Source of the DNA: Lates calcarifer
Taxonomy: Eukaryota > Chordata > Actinopteri > Centropomidae
Reading direction: 5' to 3'
Assembly (NCBI RefSeq): GCF_001640805.2
Contig: NC_066852.1
Location: 10,400,194 to 10,464,193, forward strand
Length of the DNA: 64,000 bases
Positions 13,359-27,900 of this stretch are shown in pieces. The position numbers and the translations under genes were made by a program. The notes below the pieces were generated by a model. That model was not told the DNA's origin and ran no database searches. It was given only the letters and a program-made list of their open reading frames with translations. How positions within the stretch are numbered: the stretch's first letter is position 1; the number at the start of each line of letters is the position of its first letter.

Positions 13359-16300
13359 TCTCCACTCCTCTCAGGTGGAGAATCCATCCCAGTTTATTCA
13401 AGGCTACCGTGTTCTTTACCGACAAACGTCAGGGCTGCCCTCCCCAGGGCCATGGCAGATACAGGACTTGAAGGTTGCCTCAGAGAGGGACATAACTCTC
13501 TCTGGTCTGAAGAAAGGCATCGTCTATGAGATTAAAGTGCGGCCATACTTCAATGAGTTCCAGGGTGCAGACAGTGAATCCATGACAGCACGCACCATGG
13601 AAGAAGGTAAGCGACAAATTCACAGTTCTGACAAAAATCAATTTGTCTGCCTACTTTGTGTTGCAAGAAATGTAAGATTTAGTTACTTATGCATGAGCAG
13701 ACGCTCTTGTGTAAATGATTCTTCCTACTTTTATATTTAGCTGCCGCTGGTAATGGCTTCATGGCTAGATAGTAATAGATAATGGCATTTCAAGTACACC
13801 CACCCACACACGCATACTGCTGCAGTGCCATGTCCCCTGTGTGTGAAAACAGGTCTCCCAGACAGCGCAGTGGGGGTCTGTGACAAGCCTGGGCCTCTGT
13901 GGGTTGGTGGGCAGAGTGTCTCTTTTGACATAAGCTCAACTCTTAGTCTGCTGCTCCCCTGTGGACCTCTGCTGCCATGTCTCCGTCACACACACCAACC
14001 AGACCTCTTACCCCCCCTTTCACTAATGCACACGCAGTCTCAATCTCCAACGAGCCTTATTGGAGATTCTTGGTGTCTGCCTTGTCCCCCTAGTTTAGGT
14101 CAATTGGTCAGTCACCGATTCTTCCCAGGTTTATAAATAAATGTAACATACCATTACATACATTACATACTTTATTCATAAAATGGACAACTTGCTCTAT
14201 AATTTATGAATTAACTGTAGCTTTAACCCCCTGTGGCTGATGCAGTTTGCATCAAAAATTGTGCTTGCTTAAGGTCCACTTGCTAGCTTTTAATGGAGGT
14301 CCGTATTAGCTTATTCCTAGAAGTCATCAAAGACCTACAAGTGACATCTTAACAGCTACTGAGTTCTCATGGAAACAGATCCAACTCCATCTACTGACAT
14401 ATAATGAGAACATGTCAGTGGCCCTTGAGATGGGAATGTTTTGTCAAACTACAATTTCCATGGTCCAGGATGAACCTTCAAGCTTAATTGACAAAAGTTG
14501 TGTTATGCCTGCTGGATGGGCAGACCTCTTCATGTTACTGCACTCAGGTGCTACATCAGTTGGAGGAGCACCTTGAACTTAGAGCAAGTCATCATGAGGC
14601 CATTAATGGGATAAAAAAAAAAAAAAAAAAAAAACTTAAACCCACAGCATCTCTTTGTGATGATGTCAGGAGCAGTACTGTGCACGTTAGTTCCAGCAAG
14701 AGGATAAGGAAGGGTTGTGAACAAGAGATTTTGGTGCAATTGGTAGAGAAAGAGAAACTCGCCTCACTGGAGTCCAATTAAAATGGCCACACAGGATCAC
14801 TGGAGGTCTTTGAAGACTGCAGCACATGCTCTAGTTACTTGAGGTCCTGGAAACAAGGCATCATGGGACAGGAAAAACTGGCTTGATCTACTGATACTTT
14901 AGAGTCTAGAAATGTGCTGCTCTGCAGAATTGTGAGAAAAAGACTCGTTATCCATCAAAGGTAGATTGGGAATGTGCCACTGCTTTTGTGAAACCCTAGC
15001 AGAGGGCACCTTAAGGGTCTCAGAGGTCAGAACAACTGATGTCTCCCCCTGCATACGGGGGGAAAATTGTGTATCAAGATTAATGATACTCACAACCCTT
15101 TGATGATTTTTTTTGTGAGAGCAATGTGGCCTGAGGCAGTAGGCTCTGTGACATCACCACCATCACTGTGGTCCATAGGATACTCAGACTTTCCACCACT
15201 GCTGATGACTAACCAAAAGAAAATGCCATAGTGTGCTGAAGTCCCAGGCAGGTCCAGCTGTTAAGATGAGGATATAGTGATATTATGAGACCAACGCAGG
15301 GGGATCAGTGAAGATAGAGGATGCCATCCTGTGTGGATTAGAGAACTCTGATCCTGCTCAATGGTTTATTTTACATTACAGATGTGTTATATGGGGACAG
15401 GTGTGTTTACGTAGAAATGTTTGCTAATTCATGAATTAATTAGCTTAATTGATGCAACCATTTGCATAACAGGTTATGTTTACCACTCTATATCCTGTAT
15501 ATCAGGACATTAGGCAGCTTAAGTGCCTTCTGTTTAATTGCATTGCTGTGAGTAAAAACTGAAGCATTCTCTCAGACACTGGAAGCATTAATTGCTCTCT
15601 ATCTACTGTGTTCATCAGTCTTAATATCAGTATTAGTCACATTATTAAGAACATACTCTTTGACCTTTTCTGCTGTTGTGACCATTTGTTATAATGGTAT
15701 CCTGAGTCATTACTGGTACTATAGCTATTATTCATCCTCAGGGATTGTGCTTCATACATATATGGAAACTGCAGGACTACACTTAATGCTTTCTGTCTTC
15801 TCTTAATGTAAACCTTTGACTGACTGGGCAAGCTCCATCAGTTTGCTGAGACAGCACCACTGAAATGATATTTTGAAAACTGGAGCTTACTTGCTTGATG
15901 GTGCATTCACATCAGCAACAAAAATACATATACATATAGTTTTAAGTTAACTATCCTCTTTGTCATGATTGTAGTGTGAAAAAATACAGTATCGTCTCCC
16001 AGTTTTCGATTCTCTTATCTATTTCTTATTTATTCAGTTAATATCCACATACACAGTGTTATAGCTGCTGATATTCTATGCTTACTGCTAGCAAAGTGTA
16101 GGAAGAGGTCATTAGATCCAGCAATTAGCATTACCAGCACCAGCATTAAGCAATGCTCAGGATGTAACACAATGTTTGAAAAAACATTTGAAAGAATCAC
16201 TTAAATGCACTATAACCACTAATTAATATGAGATTGTAACTGCCAGTGCTGAAATTATGTTGTATTCTAGTCTTTTTATGAGGTTTTTTTTTTTTTTTTT

Positions 16301-19300
16301 AATATATATTTCAAAGAAACAGTAGCTTTTGGCTCAAGCCCAAGGATTGCGGTGCCAGTCCAGATGTGCAATTTCCACTACTGAACATTTTTTTAATTTG
16401 AAGTCACAACTATTATTCTGCATTTATGTGCTAGTACAAAAGTCCCACATCTGCAGATAACAACCAAACAATAAAGAATTTTTGCTCCACTAGATCTTTT
16501 CATTTGTTTTTCCCTCAACAGATATAAGTAATGATTTAACTTTAAGCCAGAGAACCAAAGATTGTCTTCCCCCTGCTACAGTCTACCCACAGTTATACAG
16601 GATAATATTAGTTTAAAGTATCGAGTTAAAGTTATTTGTATGTATGCCAGATGGAATTCAAAATAAATGTATTGTAAGTGTGGGATATTTTCTTCAGTTT
16701 TATACTGGGCTGTCCTTAAATAGATGATTTCACTTTGTGAACTTTAGAATCGTCATTATATTGTGACAGTGCATCTGTGAGACTTGGTTTAACAGTAATT
16801 GCTTCAGAAAGTCGATACAGTCTAAATGGCTGAATATAGATACCCTCAAACTAGGTTGAGTCAATTTGTTAAATGTAATAAAAATAAACTGCTTCTCATA
16901 TGGCTGATTTAATTCCTTTGTTCTGCCGGCCTGTCAAATATTTTGCAGACATGTCATATCTGTTTAGAGCCTCTTTTTGAAGCACAACTTAAATCATTTG
17001 GGGGGGATTTGTTTCATCTATTAAACCTAAAAAAAAAAAAAAAGGCTATTACTATATGAGTTAACTGCACCAGATGTTGAGAATCGTCCAGATGTCAGAG
17101 GACTGGCAGAGGTCAGTCTAAGGACTAGCGCACACTTTATTATATGTCTATCATGGCCTGGATTCTTTAGATCATATCCACCAATGTATGCACTATGTAC
17201 ATGACTTGCTGTTGCCTCTGAGATATTGTGTAAATGTTTATTGAATTCCTCACCAGCTATTTGCAGCACCAAGTCCATCTGGAGAATTTAAGTCATAGTG
17301 TCCGTGTTCCTCTCTGGCCAGGTGGCAAGCAAGACAACCGTCGTGGTCCACCTGCTCTGGCTTTTCTACATTTTGGTGGCATTCATTACCTTGCTTACAT
17401 GGATCCTCTGCGGATAGCATTATTATTTTGCAGCTCCTTAATTGGATTCAGAGTAGTTATTTCATCCACTCAGTCAGAGCATAATGATAGTTTTAATGGG
17501 AATCATGAGAAACTATGCGCCCAGAGCGGTTGTGCAGTCCGTTCGACGAGAGATGATGATTTGCTCAGTTGCATAGATATGGTGTTTGCCTCCTGCTGCC
17601 TGCAGTCTTTAAATCTCTGTTCTGTCCGTGCAGGTTATCAGGCCAGTTTGGTACATTTTAAAAATGACCCATTAGAGAGGGAGTTTGAATTTGGCATCGT
17701 TAGGCATGGCTCCACATTTCTGTTGACAAACCATCTCAAAACCATCATTACAGGACATGGAGATTGACCATTTTCATATCATCAAGATATGCAAAATTGA
17801 ATACAGCTACTCTGGAAGCATTTACATGTGGTCGTAATGGTGGTAATCCATTATGGAAGTGATGCTAGCTACCGGGCCCAGCCATTTTTTCTTGGCAGAG
17901 AAATTTCTACTCGTATCTAAACTTGCTGGTCTGCTTGGAATAGTTATCATTTCTGCAATTAGTAAAGCACAGTTTGGACCTCAAACACTTGGCATGAATA
18001 ACTTTGGATGCCAGTAATATAATGCTACCTTAAATCCAGTATAATGGAAGAATTGTGCCTTTTTTTCCATCCCAGTGAATCCCAGTTATGCAAAATAAAT
18101 CTTACCATTAAGATATGAAATTGAGATGGAGTGCTCTGGTAGCCATCTGCCACACTGGCTTAGAAAATACCTTGTTGTATGGCTCGCTGTATGAATATGA
18201 ATTGAGGTAGTGGGTGAGACAAATCCCTCTTTGACATAAAAAAACAGAAGGCACACACTTCTCTGTCAGATCATTTTTTTCTTATGTATTTACTTTCCTT
18301 CTTTAATATTTTCGCCCCTTTGACGCATCAGCACCCAGTGCGCCTCCACAGCAAGTGACAGTGTTGACAGTGGGGAGCCATAACAGCACGTCCATCAGTG
18401 TATCATGGGACCCTCCTCCCTCCGATCAACAGAACGGCATCATCCAGGAGTACAAGGTAGAATCAAACTGTGCACCTGATGCACTAAATCAAGCTGAATA
18501 TATTTTAGTGATGTACTATACCACCTTACAATGAACTTTGTCTCCATCTGGCATGTCTGTCTTTGTCAGATCTGGTGTTTGGCCAACGAAACGCGGTTTC
18601 ATGTCAATAAGTCTGTGGATGCAACCATCCGTTCAGTGGTTGTCGGGGGCCTGCAGACCGGAGTGCAGTACCGCGTGGAGGTGGCTGCAGGCACCAGCGC
18701 AGGGGTGGGGGTCAAGAGCAAACCCCAGCTCATCATCCTGGGTAATCTACTCACACACACATCACACCTGGAGAGTCAAATGAAATGACCTCATAATGGG
18801 TGACCTGGGTCTCCATCACAGATTGGAGGGTCTGGAAAAATGATTTATCAATTTATCGCACTTGAAGAAAGAAGATTGCGCTTTACAAAGCAGGCGTCTG
18901 CTGAGAAATCAATAGCAGTTCATTAAGTGTAGAGTCTGGTAACACAGTGCCAAATACTGTTAGCCATATCAATAATCCTCTTCAATATGTGGGCAGCTGG
19001 CGCTAACAAAATAGACAGTGTTTTTGTAGGAGCTTATCAGCCTATCACATCTTATCAAATAGCTAAAGGATGCCTGGAGTATATAAGCCCCGAATCAATA
19101 TGGGAGCCCAGGCCAGATGCTCTTCATCTGTGACTTTTGACTGATATATAATAACACCCTTAACGCACAGAGAAAGGGAAACACAGGCATGTGGACTGAA
19201 GCTTAATGATGGGGGGAGTTTCCTGCTGGAGACTGTGAATCTAATTTCACAGCACAGTAGCCGCAACAGAAAATCAAACTCTGTCAGAGCTGCTCTGTCA

Positions 19301-22300
19301 ATCTCGTGTCTTGCAGCTCAAGTTGATAAGTGCACTGCTGAATTGATTAACTCTGCCGACATATTGGATGCACTGATGCTTTTTTTTTTCCTTTTGCCCT
19401 GTGTGTTGTTTTTTCATTTATTCATGGTCTCATCTTTTGGCTCCTGTGGTCCATGTGGCCTGATGTGTGATATACTGTACAGTATTCCACGCTGTCTTGA
19501 TTTTCTTTTTAAAGTGCATATTTTGGCCTGAAAACAGTTCTTCTGCTTTTATTGAAAATATGTTTTTTTCCTTATTTTAGTAGCTGTGAATTAACAAGAA
19601 TAAAGAATAACATATACATTAATTATGAATTATTATGTTTGGCTTCATTCACATTCTTCTTTATATTTTTCTATATTTATTTATTTGCTACATGCCTTGC
19701 TGTAAGCTGAGGACCACAATAGAAAAGCAATGTTTTGTCTTTATTTCATTTTTATCCCAAATGACTTTTATGCACAGCAAAACACAATCATTTCTTTATT
19801 CACATGCAGTTAAACTGACATTTAACCATTCACTTATTTCTTTCCTCTGTGTATGTGTGTGTGGTGCCCCCAGGTGCAGAACTGCGGGATGTAATGACGG
19901 GATCAGAGGGCAACAATAGCATCTCAGACGTAGTGAAGCAGCCGGCTTTTATCGCCGGTTTGGGAGGAGCCTGCTGGATTGTCCTCATGGGCTTCAGTGC
20001 CTGGCTGTACTGGAGGAGAAAAAAGAGGAAGGGACTCAGCAACTACGCAGGTAAAAAATCAATTTACATGGTTCTGCATCAACACAGGATCTCAAAGCAC
20101 AGCAGGCCTCTCTCCCTCCAATGAGAGCTGATGTCATCACAGATGTGACTCCATTTGAGCTGGCTAAAACACAGAACAAAGGAAATATATTCAGCACAGA
20201 TGGAAATAGGCCCTATTTACTTTAATTCACTGTGCACTGATGTGCATCAACTGTGCTGAGTTCCATCAGCACCGCACCTCAACACTCTAATACATCCACG
20301 CGAGATAAGTAATTTAACATCCCCTTCCATTATCAGACCATAGCTGGTGTTGTTTGCACATTAACAGGAGGTGTGTCCAGGTTTAGGTATGAAATATTCC
20401 TTTATCCGTCCATGAGTCAAGCATATAGCAGTGTGCCATTATCATAATGTGTATTGCAGCTTTCGTTGTAGTGACTTGGGGAGAGAGAGCTGTGATTTCC
20501 TAATTCAATAGGGATTTACATGATTGAGTGCTGCTTCTCTGATCCCTTCTCTCAAAACAAATTGAGGAGTTTAATTCCAAAACATCACATTTCCATTTTA
20601 GAATTTTTCTTTTTTTTTAATAGTAAACATCCCCTTTCTTTTTTTTTTTTTTAGACAAACTCCTCATCCCAATTTGTTTTTTGGAAGAAATAAATATATA
20701 AAATGGTGAAAATGCCCCAAGGCAAAAAGAGGGTCAAAGGTGTCACCTTCATTTGAACTTTACCCCTAAGGTCAATCAGTGTAATTTCCAAAAATGCTGG
20801 AATGCAATGGTCATCAAAATCTGACCAGTGTTGGCATACCACTAGTGAACAAACAAAGCACAGATAGAAGGACTTCAACCATATTTCCACACCTGAGTTC
20901 ATGATTTTTTTAACGCGAGAGTATTCCTGTATCTTTCTGATATGTATACTCATGAGTCACGGCACTTTTATGTGAACACTTACCTTGTCTTTTTTAAATT
21001 ACAGTTCAGTCCTTCACCTTTACTCGTGCAGGTATGTCTTTACATTGTTGTATTATATTTTTAAATATCACAGTAATTAGCTGCCCACATTCTGACTGCA
21101 ATAATGTATCAGTCATTCAAATTGATGGAGGTACTGTACATTTTTTAGACAATATAATTGGTTTTAATTTTTTTTCTCTGTCCTCTCTCTTTTCTCCACA
21201 AGTTACTTTCCAAAGAGACAGAGGACTGATCAGAAACGGAAGGTGAGAATTTAAATTGACTTATAAAAGCTGAGAAACTTTTCCCACTGACGAGAGCTGA
21301 GAGCTTTCCCACTGACGTTTTAGTGCCTCAGTGACAACAGCCCATTGTTATACCTGAAATAAAGAGTTCTTCCATGATGAATGGAATTTGCATAGATGTT
21401 CCAGTATACTCACATCAGTGTATGATCTGCGCTGATGTACACTTGATGAAATCATTAATCACTCCTTTGAAGTGAGTGCTACTAATTAATGCAGGTGGCC
21501 GCTGTTTTTATTCACTGGCTCTATCTCAGTTCATTTGAGGTTGCTGGCAGAGTGAGAGGTCGTGGGAGGAGGAGAGAGGTGATGAATGTGCTGTTTAAAA
21601 AGCCTGGCATACAGTGTGCCACGACGGGTGTGCACGTGGGCACGGAGAAACAAAGTGTTGGACTTTGAGACCCAGCTCGGCGCCCGCGAGAATCTCCTCC
21701 CTGCTCAGAATGTCCAGAGTGAAGCCTACCTTTGCAACCACTGAATATCAAAAGTGCAGTGAGACAACAAGAGAGAGAAGTGAATTTGCTTTGCAGAAAG
21801 TGAAAGAATGGAGGCCCTCTTCCTTTTTTTATTCCACCCTATTCCCTCTTTCCTTTTTGTCACACCTAAGCAAGCAGATAAGCCCAGAGCCAGAACAAAT
21901 GTTGCAAATAATAGACTAAAAATAAACAGTTTCTTGTGTGCATGAGTGTGTTTCTCCACACTGAATACGCACATGTGGTTTTCTGTTGGTTGTACCGTGT
22001 GTTCCTAAGTAAATGTATGTAAATGTATGTATATGCTTGTGTATTTAAAAAGGCAAATTATTGACATAATTGTTTGAACACCTTTGAGCTATCACCAAGT
22101 CAGCTGTGAACAATTCCCTTGGCGCTCGGCAAATCAGGCTCAGTGGAAAATTCACTGTGTAGCCGCACATTAAGTAAACATATGCAAACCGGATGCATGA
22201 GGCATGTGAATGTTGTGCCATTTTTATAGCAGCTGATACAATACGGTTATAAATTGTCTTTTTCTCCCTGAATTGCTGTCCACAACTTTCCTACCTTGAA

Positions 22301-24907
22301 GTCAAAGCCTGTATTCATGACTGTTGTATTTCACTAAGACAAAATGACACGGTAGCTTTCCTAAACCACCTAATGGGCTTTTGCTGTCTCTGTTGCTATG
22401 GAGATGGTGCAGCAGTGTAGCTGATCTGCCAGAGGCTGTCCATGATTCTCAATTTAAAATGTAAATTTCTGTTGTGCTAAGGCTCTAAAGTGGATTTAGT
22501 GTGTATTTAAGCCTGTCTTGTTTCTCCAGGGAGAGTTAGGGGTGGTGGAGTTGAGGGGAGGCAGAAGTCTGATTTATAGACTTGCCATTTTATGTCTCTC
22601 TGTTGTTTATTGTTGCCTGTGCACTGGGCTGCTCCACAGGCGAGAATATGCTGAATGAGTTTCCGCATCAATTTGTTGTTGATGCAGCAGGAAGAAAATG
22701 AGCAATACTGTTACGGCGCAGACTGGATATTTAACTATGTCACCCTCTCTCTGTCTGCCCCTCCCTCCTCTTGTCTCTTTGTCTCTCTACAAACATCTTC
22801 TCGCAGTCGTCCGGGGCTGTTGAAAGCGGGTGACCCAGGCCTCCCCTGGTTGGCTGACTCCTGGCCCTCCACGAGCCTCCCGGCTAATGGGGGCTTAGGC
22901 AGTCCGAAGGGTGGCAACAACTTTGGCCGAGGAGGTAAGAAAACATAAACAGGCCAGGGTGTTGGAGAACACAGTTTTAGGAATGCCTGGTCAGACAGTT
23001 TTGACGCTCATCCTTAGGGAAGCACAGTGACAGGACATCACACATAAGCACGCACACTCAAACAAACACACACATCCAAATTAAAAGAGCCTTTGAGGGC
23101 TATACTTTACTAATTTGATTTGACAGGCCTGATATTTGGCTTAGAATAGTGGCGTTTGCATATATTTTTTGCCTGTCATTCGTTCTCATGCCCTGCTGTT
23201 GTGCATTTTCCGAGGTTGTGTGAGGTTGATAGTCCAAGTATGTGCTTTTGCATTGTGTATTTGTATGTTTGCATGTTCTCCAAGCTCATTGGAACCCTGG
23301 TGAGCTGCAGGCAAGACAGTAGAGCTGAAGGTTAGCGCCGTTTGAGTGTCCCACTTGTGAGCACTCCACTGGGCTCCCACGGCGTGTTGCATGCTAATTA
23401 TGGTTGTAGATAATCACTTTCATTTATATCAAGTCCATTTGAGACCTGTATTTAACTAATACAGAGTGCCAGAGCAGCAGGGAGTGTTAATGACCTTAAA
23501 GATCGTTAACTTCATGTCAACTTATCTCTCCATGATTCCTTTTCCCTCCTCGCTCTGTCACCCTCCTACTTTGTCTCAGATGTTTTGCCGTCTGCAGCCG
23601 TGGAGAAGACGGGCACCATGCTGTCTGATGGTGCCATCTACAGCAGTATTGACTTCATGGGGAAGGCAGGCTACAGCAGCCCAGCACGAGGCACCCAGCC
23701 CACCCCCTACGCCACCACTCAGATACTCCAGTCCAACAGTTTCCACGAGCTGGCCGTGGACAGGCCAGATCCTCGCTGGAAGGCTTCTCTCCAAGCCCAG
23801 CAGGAAATAGCAAACCTGGGCTACTCACTAACTGACAGACGCCCTGGCAGCGGTATGAGAAAATGTAATGAGTAATGTGCAAGATAGAGCCCATTGTTTT
23901 TTGCCTTTTTTTGTGCAATGTTTGCACTCCTGTGTATGTATCTCGAGTCTCTGATGACTGCAGAAGTGCTTGAATGCACGGTAAAAGCAACATTTTTCCA
24001 ATAAAATGACAGGTAATAGGTTTTTTTTTCTGTGAAAAAAGGGCATTGGCAAACTAAACCAGGGAAAGAGCAAAATGGGAAGGATTTTATTTACATATTA
24101 TATTTACATATTTGCTGAAAATGGACCCTTAGGATAATGCTCTTAATTACTCTTCTGTCTTCATCACAATTTTACCCTGGGAGCTTATCTAGCCTAGAAA
24201 TGTCACACAATCATGACGCATTTCTTTCTGCCAGCACTTGATTAGTGGTGGCAGAAAATCCCTCAGTGTTCTGAGTTATTTATGCAATGTATATACACGC
24301 TTAGTAAAGTCATAGAGGCATTTCTGCCTGTATGTCTTGTAGTTTTGCACAATAGGCTGTGCGCTCAGCTAAATGTCAGGCTTTCCAGAGATAAAGTAGA
24401 GCAAGTGGGGAAGCTGTATGGAGGCAACTTAAGGTGGAACATTTAGAAAATGTCCTAATGTGCTGTCAGCACACAAAAAAAGAGAAATAATGAACATTGG
24501 GTGGGAGACAGGTTTGAAAAAGTTCAGATAGCAGAGAAAGATATAAGATAGCTTTCAAGTCAGTGCTGGGATTTTTTCATGTTGTGTAGAGAAGGCTAAA
24601 CCTCCTTCCCTCCTTACCTACCCTCAGGTGCAAAGGTTGGGAAGAAAAAGAAGGTGAAGGGTGGAACAAAGACCTCTAAATCAAATGGGACATGTTGGGC
24701 TAACATGCCCCTGCCTCCGCCACCCATGCACCCACTCCCTGGTACAGAGGTTGACCTTGACCATTACCCCCAGGAAAACCACAGAGGAGGGTAAGATACA
24801 TTCATATCTCATCAATCTCTGCCCTGTGGAACACACAAATACAAAAATACATGTCGACAGAGGAAACACATGCAAACACACAGGTCACTATATCCTGCAC
24901 CTGTGGC

Positions 24908-24948
<41 letters not shown>

Positions 24949-27900
24949 TTTCTCCAGCTTCACACAGTTCACGCACTGCTTAAACATATCTCTAGCTGTG
25001 TATTGTCCTTACAAAAACAGGTTTATATTAAGCTTACAAATGTAATTTGCAAATAGAGGAAAAAAGTATTTTGATAGACTAGCATGGAGAAGTATGCTTA
25101 CGTGTTTCCTGTTCCTGGCCTTTTGTACACACACCAGATATGACAGCAACAGCTGGGCCCCACCCATGTCTGTCCAGACCTACCACCACCAGAATCTGGA
25201 CAATGAGGTAGAGGAGGACAGAGGTCCCACCCCTCCCCTCAGAGGAAGATCTTCCTCTCCGGCAGCGGCTCCCTTCAGCCAGCCCTCATCCTCCTCTCTC
25301 AGCTCTGCCCACCATGAGGAAATGCAGTCCATTTTGCAGGCCCACTTGGACGAGCTGACCAGAGCTTATCAATATGAGGTGGCCAAGCAGGCATGGTAAG
25401 TTAACTACATATTAAGACCATCTTTACTCCATAATTTGATGTCTCCTATGGTTAAAAAAAAAAAAAAAGTCAAGTCAATTTTATTTAGATAAACCCAGAT
25501 CATAACAGAAGTGATCTCAGGGCACGTTTCATATAGAGCAGGTTTAGACCATACTCTTCACATTAAAGACCCAACCTAAATATTCCCCCAAGTAGTTGGA
25601 AACAGTGTTGAGGAAAAACTCCTGTATGAATGTTAGATCATTTGAAAGCTTTATACGGTGTGCATGCATCGCAATTTTGTTCAAATTTGTTCACTTCGCA
25701 CAGAAGGAGAGATACCTGTAATTTTCTTCATTTTATTCTGTTGATAGTTTGGGGTTTTGCATATCAATGGCCAATGTTTGAGCATCTTATAATGCTGGTA
25801 TTTACATGTGTCAGCTGGAACCTGCGGTCCATGTTTGTCGCAGGCGATAAAAGCAGTTCTCCATTGATTACACCTTTGATGGAGCATTGGAAAACTTGAC
25901 AAGTCAGTGGTGACATGTGTTGTGAGGGTAATGACTGGGTTTAGTCTAACATGCTGTTCTGACATCAGTAAATAGAGTTGGTAATTATGCATGCATCTTC
26001 CTCTATGGTGGGATGTGAGCCATCATGGAGGACAGCTGTGGAGGAGATAACAGGCATGTTGGTGACAGCCCTGCCCATCCAGATATCCTTTATCCAGTCC
26101 AATTACAACTCCATTGTGTTAGCACAACACACACTAGTGCTGAGAAAGTAATCAGTGAAACCACTGCAGGCATTCATAGTATCGGCACATTGCATCTCTG
26201 CCTCCCTGAATATGCAGTGATTATGCATTCTGAAACTTGTTTTGCAGTATTTTCAGCTCATTATATGACCTCCATTTCTCTTTTGAAATGTATTTTGCTT
26301 ATTAATACACAATATTTCCCAACAATTAATTAGGCACATGAAGAGCAGTCCAAACCTGTCCAAGACCCCCATCCCTCCGATGGACTTTATGTCCAGTACA
26401 CTGGGCTCTGATCTGGGAGCCACTCTGCTCTCCGAAGAAGACGAGGAGGAGGAGGAGGATGCAAGATACGCTGTGGTGTCAAAGAATCTGTGCGGCTTTG
26501 AATACACTCCTGGCCATAGTGTGGATAACCTCGAGGGCTCAGGTATGTTTGATACATGGTAAAACTAATTTTACTGAAGGCATCGCTTTTACAAGTAGAG
26601 CACCAGATCACAACTAACTTGCCTCACCATGTCATCATTTCTACTGCACAAAATGCAATGAAACACTTGAGAACAGTGCAGCTGTAGATCGGTTAATAAT
26701 AATGTTAACTAGACATGGGCATGTAGAAACAATTTCAACAGTAAATACATTTATTATGAAGGTATAAAAAAATCTGAAAATGCTGAAGAAGTATGAGAGC
26801 ATTGCTAAGTAAATGACATGCTGTTTATAGTCAACAGCTATAATTTGACTTATTCTCATTAAAATTACACTACATTAAAGAGCATGGCTATCTATCTAAA
26901 GGATGTGGTTTATACAATTGTTGCATGTAATTGCAGACAGAGAATATGCAGATTTGTAAATATATATATATATATATATATAGCTCCCTTTGCACCTTAT
27001 ATGGATTGTATTATCTTATCATTTTCATTAACAAATGGAGCATAAATTCAAAACATTATACCCAAAGATACACATGTAACAACCTAATAAAAGGAAATGA
27101 GGAATGTTTTCATGTAAAAGGGCTGTGGAAATACATGTTTTTAAATATTAAACATTAAAACACACTAGACACACTTTTTCCCCTTCAACTTGTAGCTGCA
27201 GCCACTCAGCCCAATATGACAATGTTCAATCCCACTTCAGGAAGAACTTTTTTTAATGGGGCAAGGAAAGAATTAGTGTGTGGAGGTCAGAGTAGTGAGT
27301 GCAGATGTGTCTGACCAATGATCAGCCACAATCTTTCACAGAACTGGCACTGAATGTTCTAAAACGTCACATTTTGAGTTTTGCAGAATTGTCCGATATC
27401 AACGTTTGGTCTGCCAGTAGGGTTTGGGCTACTGAGGCAGAAAACACTGTGCAGTCTGTTGGTTGGCTCAACTATCACCTATGGACACGCTGCATCGCAC
27501 AAAGACCATGGCATGCAATAGCCATTTTAATCACACACATACAAGCACACACTCTCTAGTCTAGTGGTTGTACTTTAGGATATTACATAAGCGATCAGGA
27601 ACATGTTTGTGTAGCCAGCAGGGACAGTGAATGACACTCAAAGTTGTCGTAGAAGTCGTAGTTGTCGTCAAGTAAAAAAGTTTTATCAGCTCACAAATTC
27701 AGTTATTCAGGTAATATCCTAATGTAAATCATGGATGCCCTTTTTCAGTCTTTCAAAGGGGTGCTTAGACAATCTGTTCAAAGTTACTTGAAGCCATTCT
27801 TGTATAGACATCAAAACCATAACATATAATCTTTTAACAATTTTAGTAGGTCTCTACTTAAAAGTCACATGTCTAACATTTAAGATTTGATGCATTTATA

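Larger units (their letters stand above)
11527..13374. other. robo2 intron with GA, TAAA and CT microsatellites
   Basis: This intron carries an (AG)n run at 12783-12820, a (TAAA)n run at 12972-12994 and a long pyrimidine tract at 13270-13352, mostly (TC)n, ending next to the FN2 exon acceptor. The open frames over the CT tract are low-complexity artefacts. Confidence 0.75.
18742..22806. other. robo2 introns around the membrane exon
   Basis: Apart from the exons at 19874-20050, 21005-21031 and 21203-21242, this span is AT-rich intron sequence with poly-T runs (for example 20639-20653). I see no other coding signal. Confidence 0.55.

Noticed and set aside
13148..13471. Open frames of repeated Ser-Leu or Arg-Glu
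   Set aside because: They translate the CT microsatellite and are not genes.
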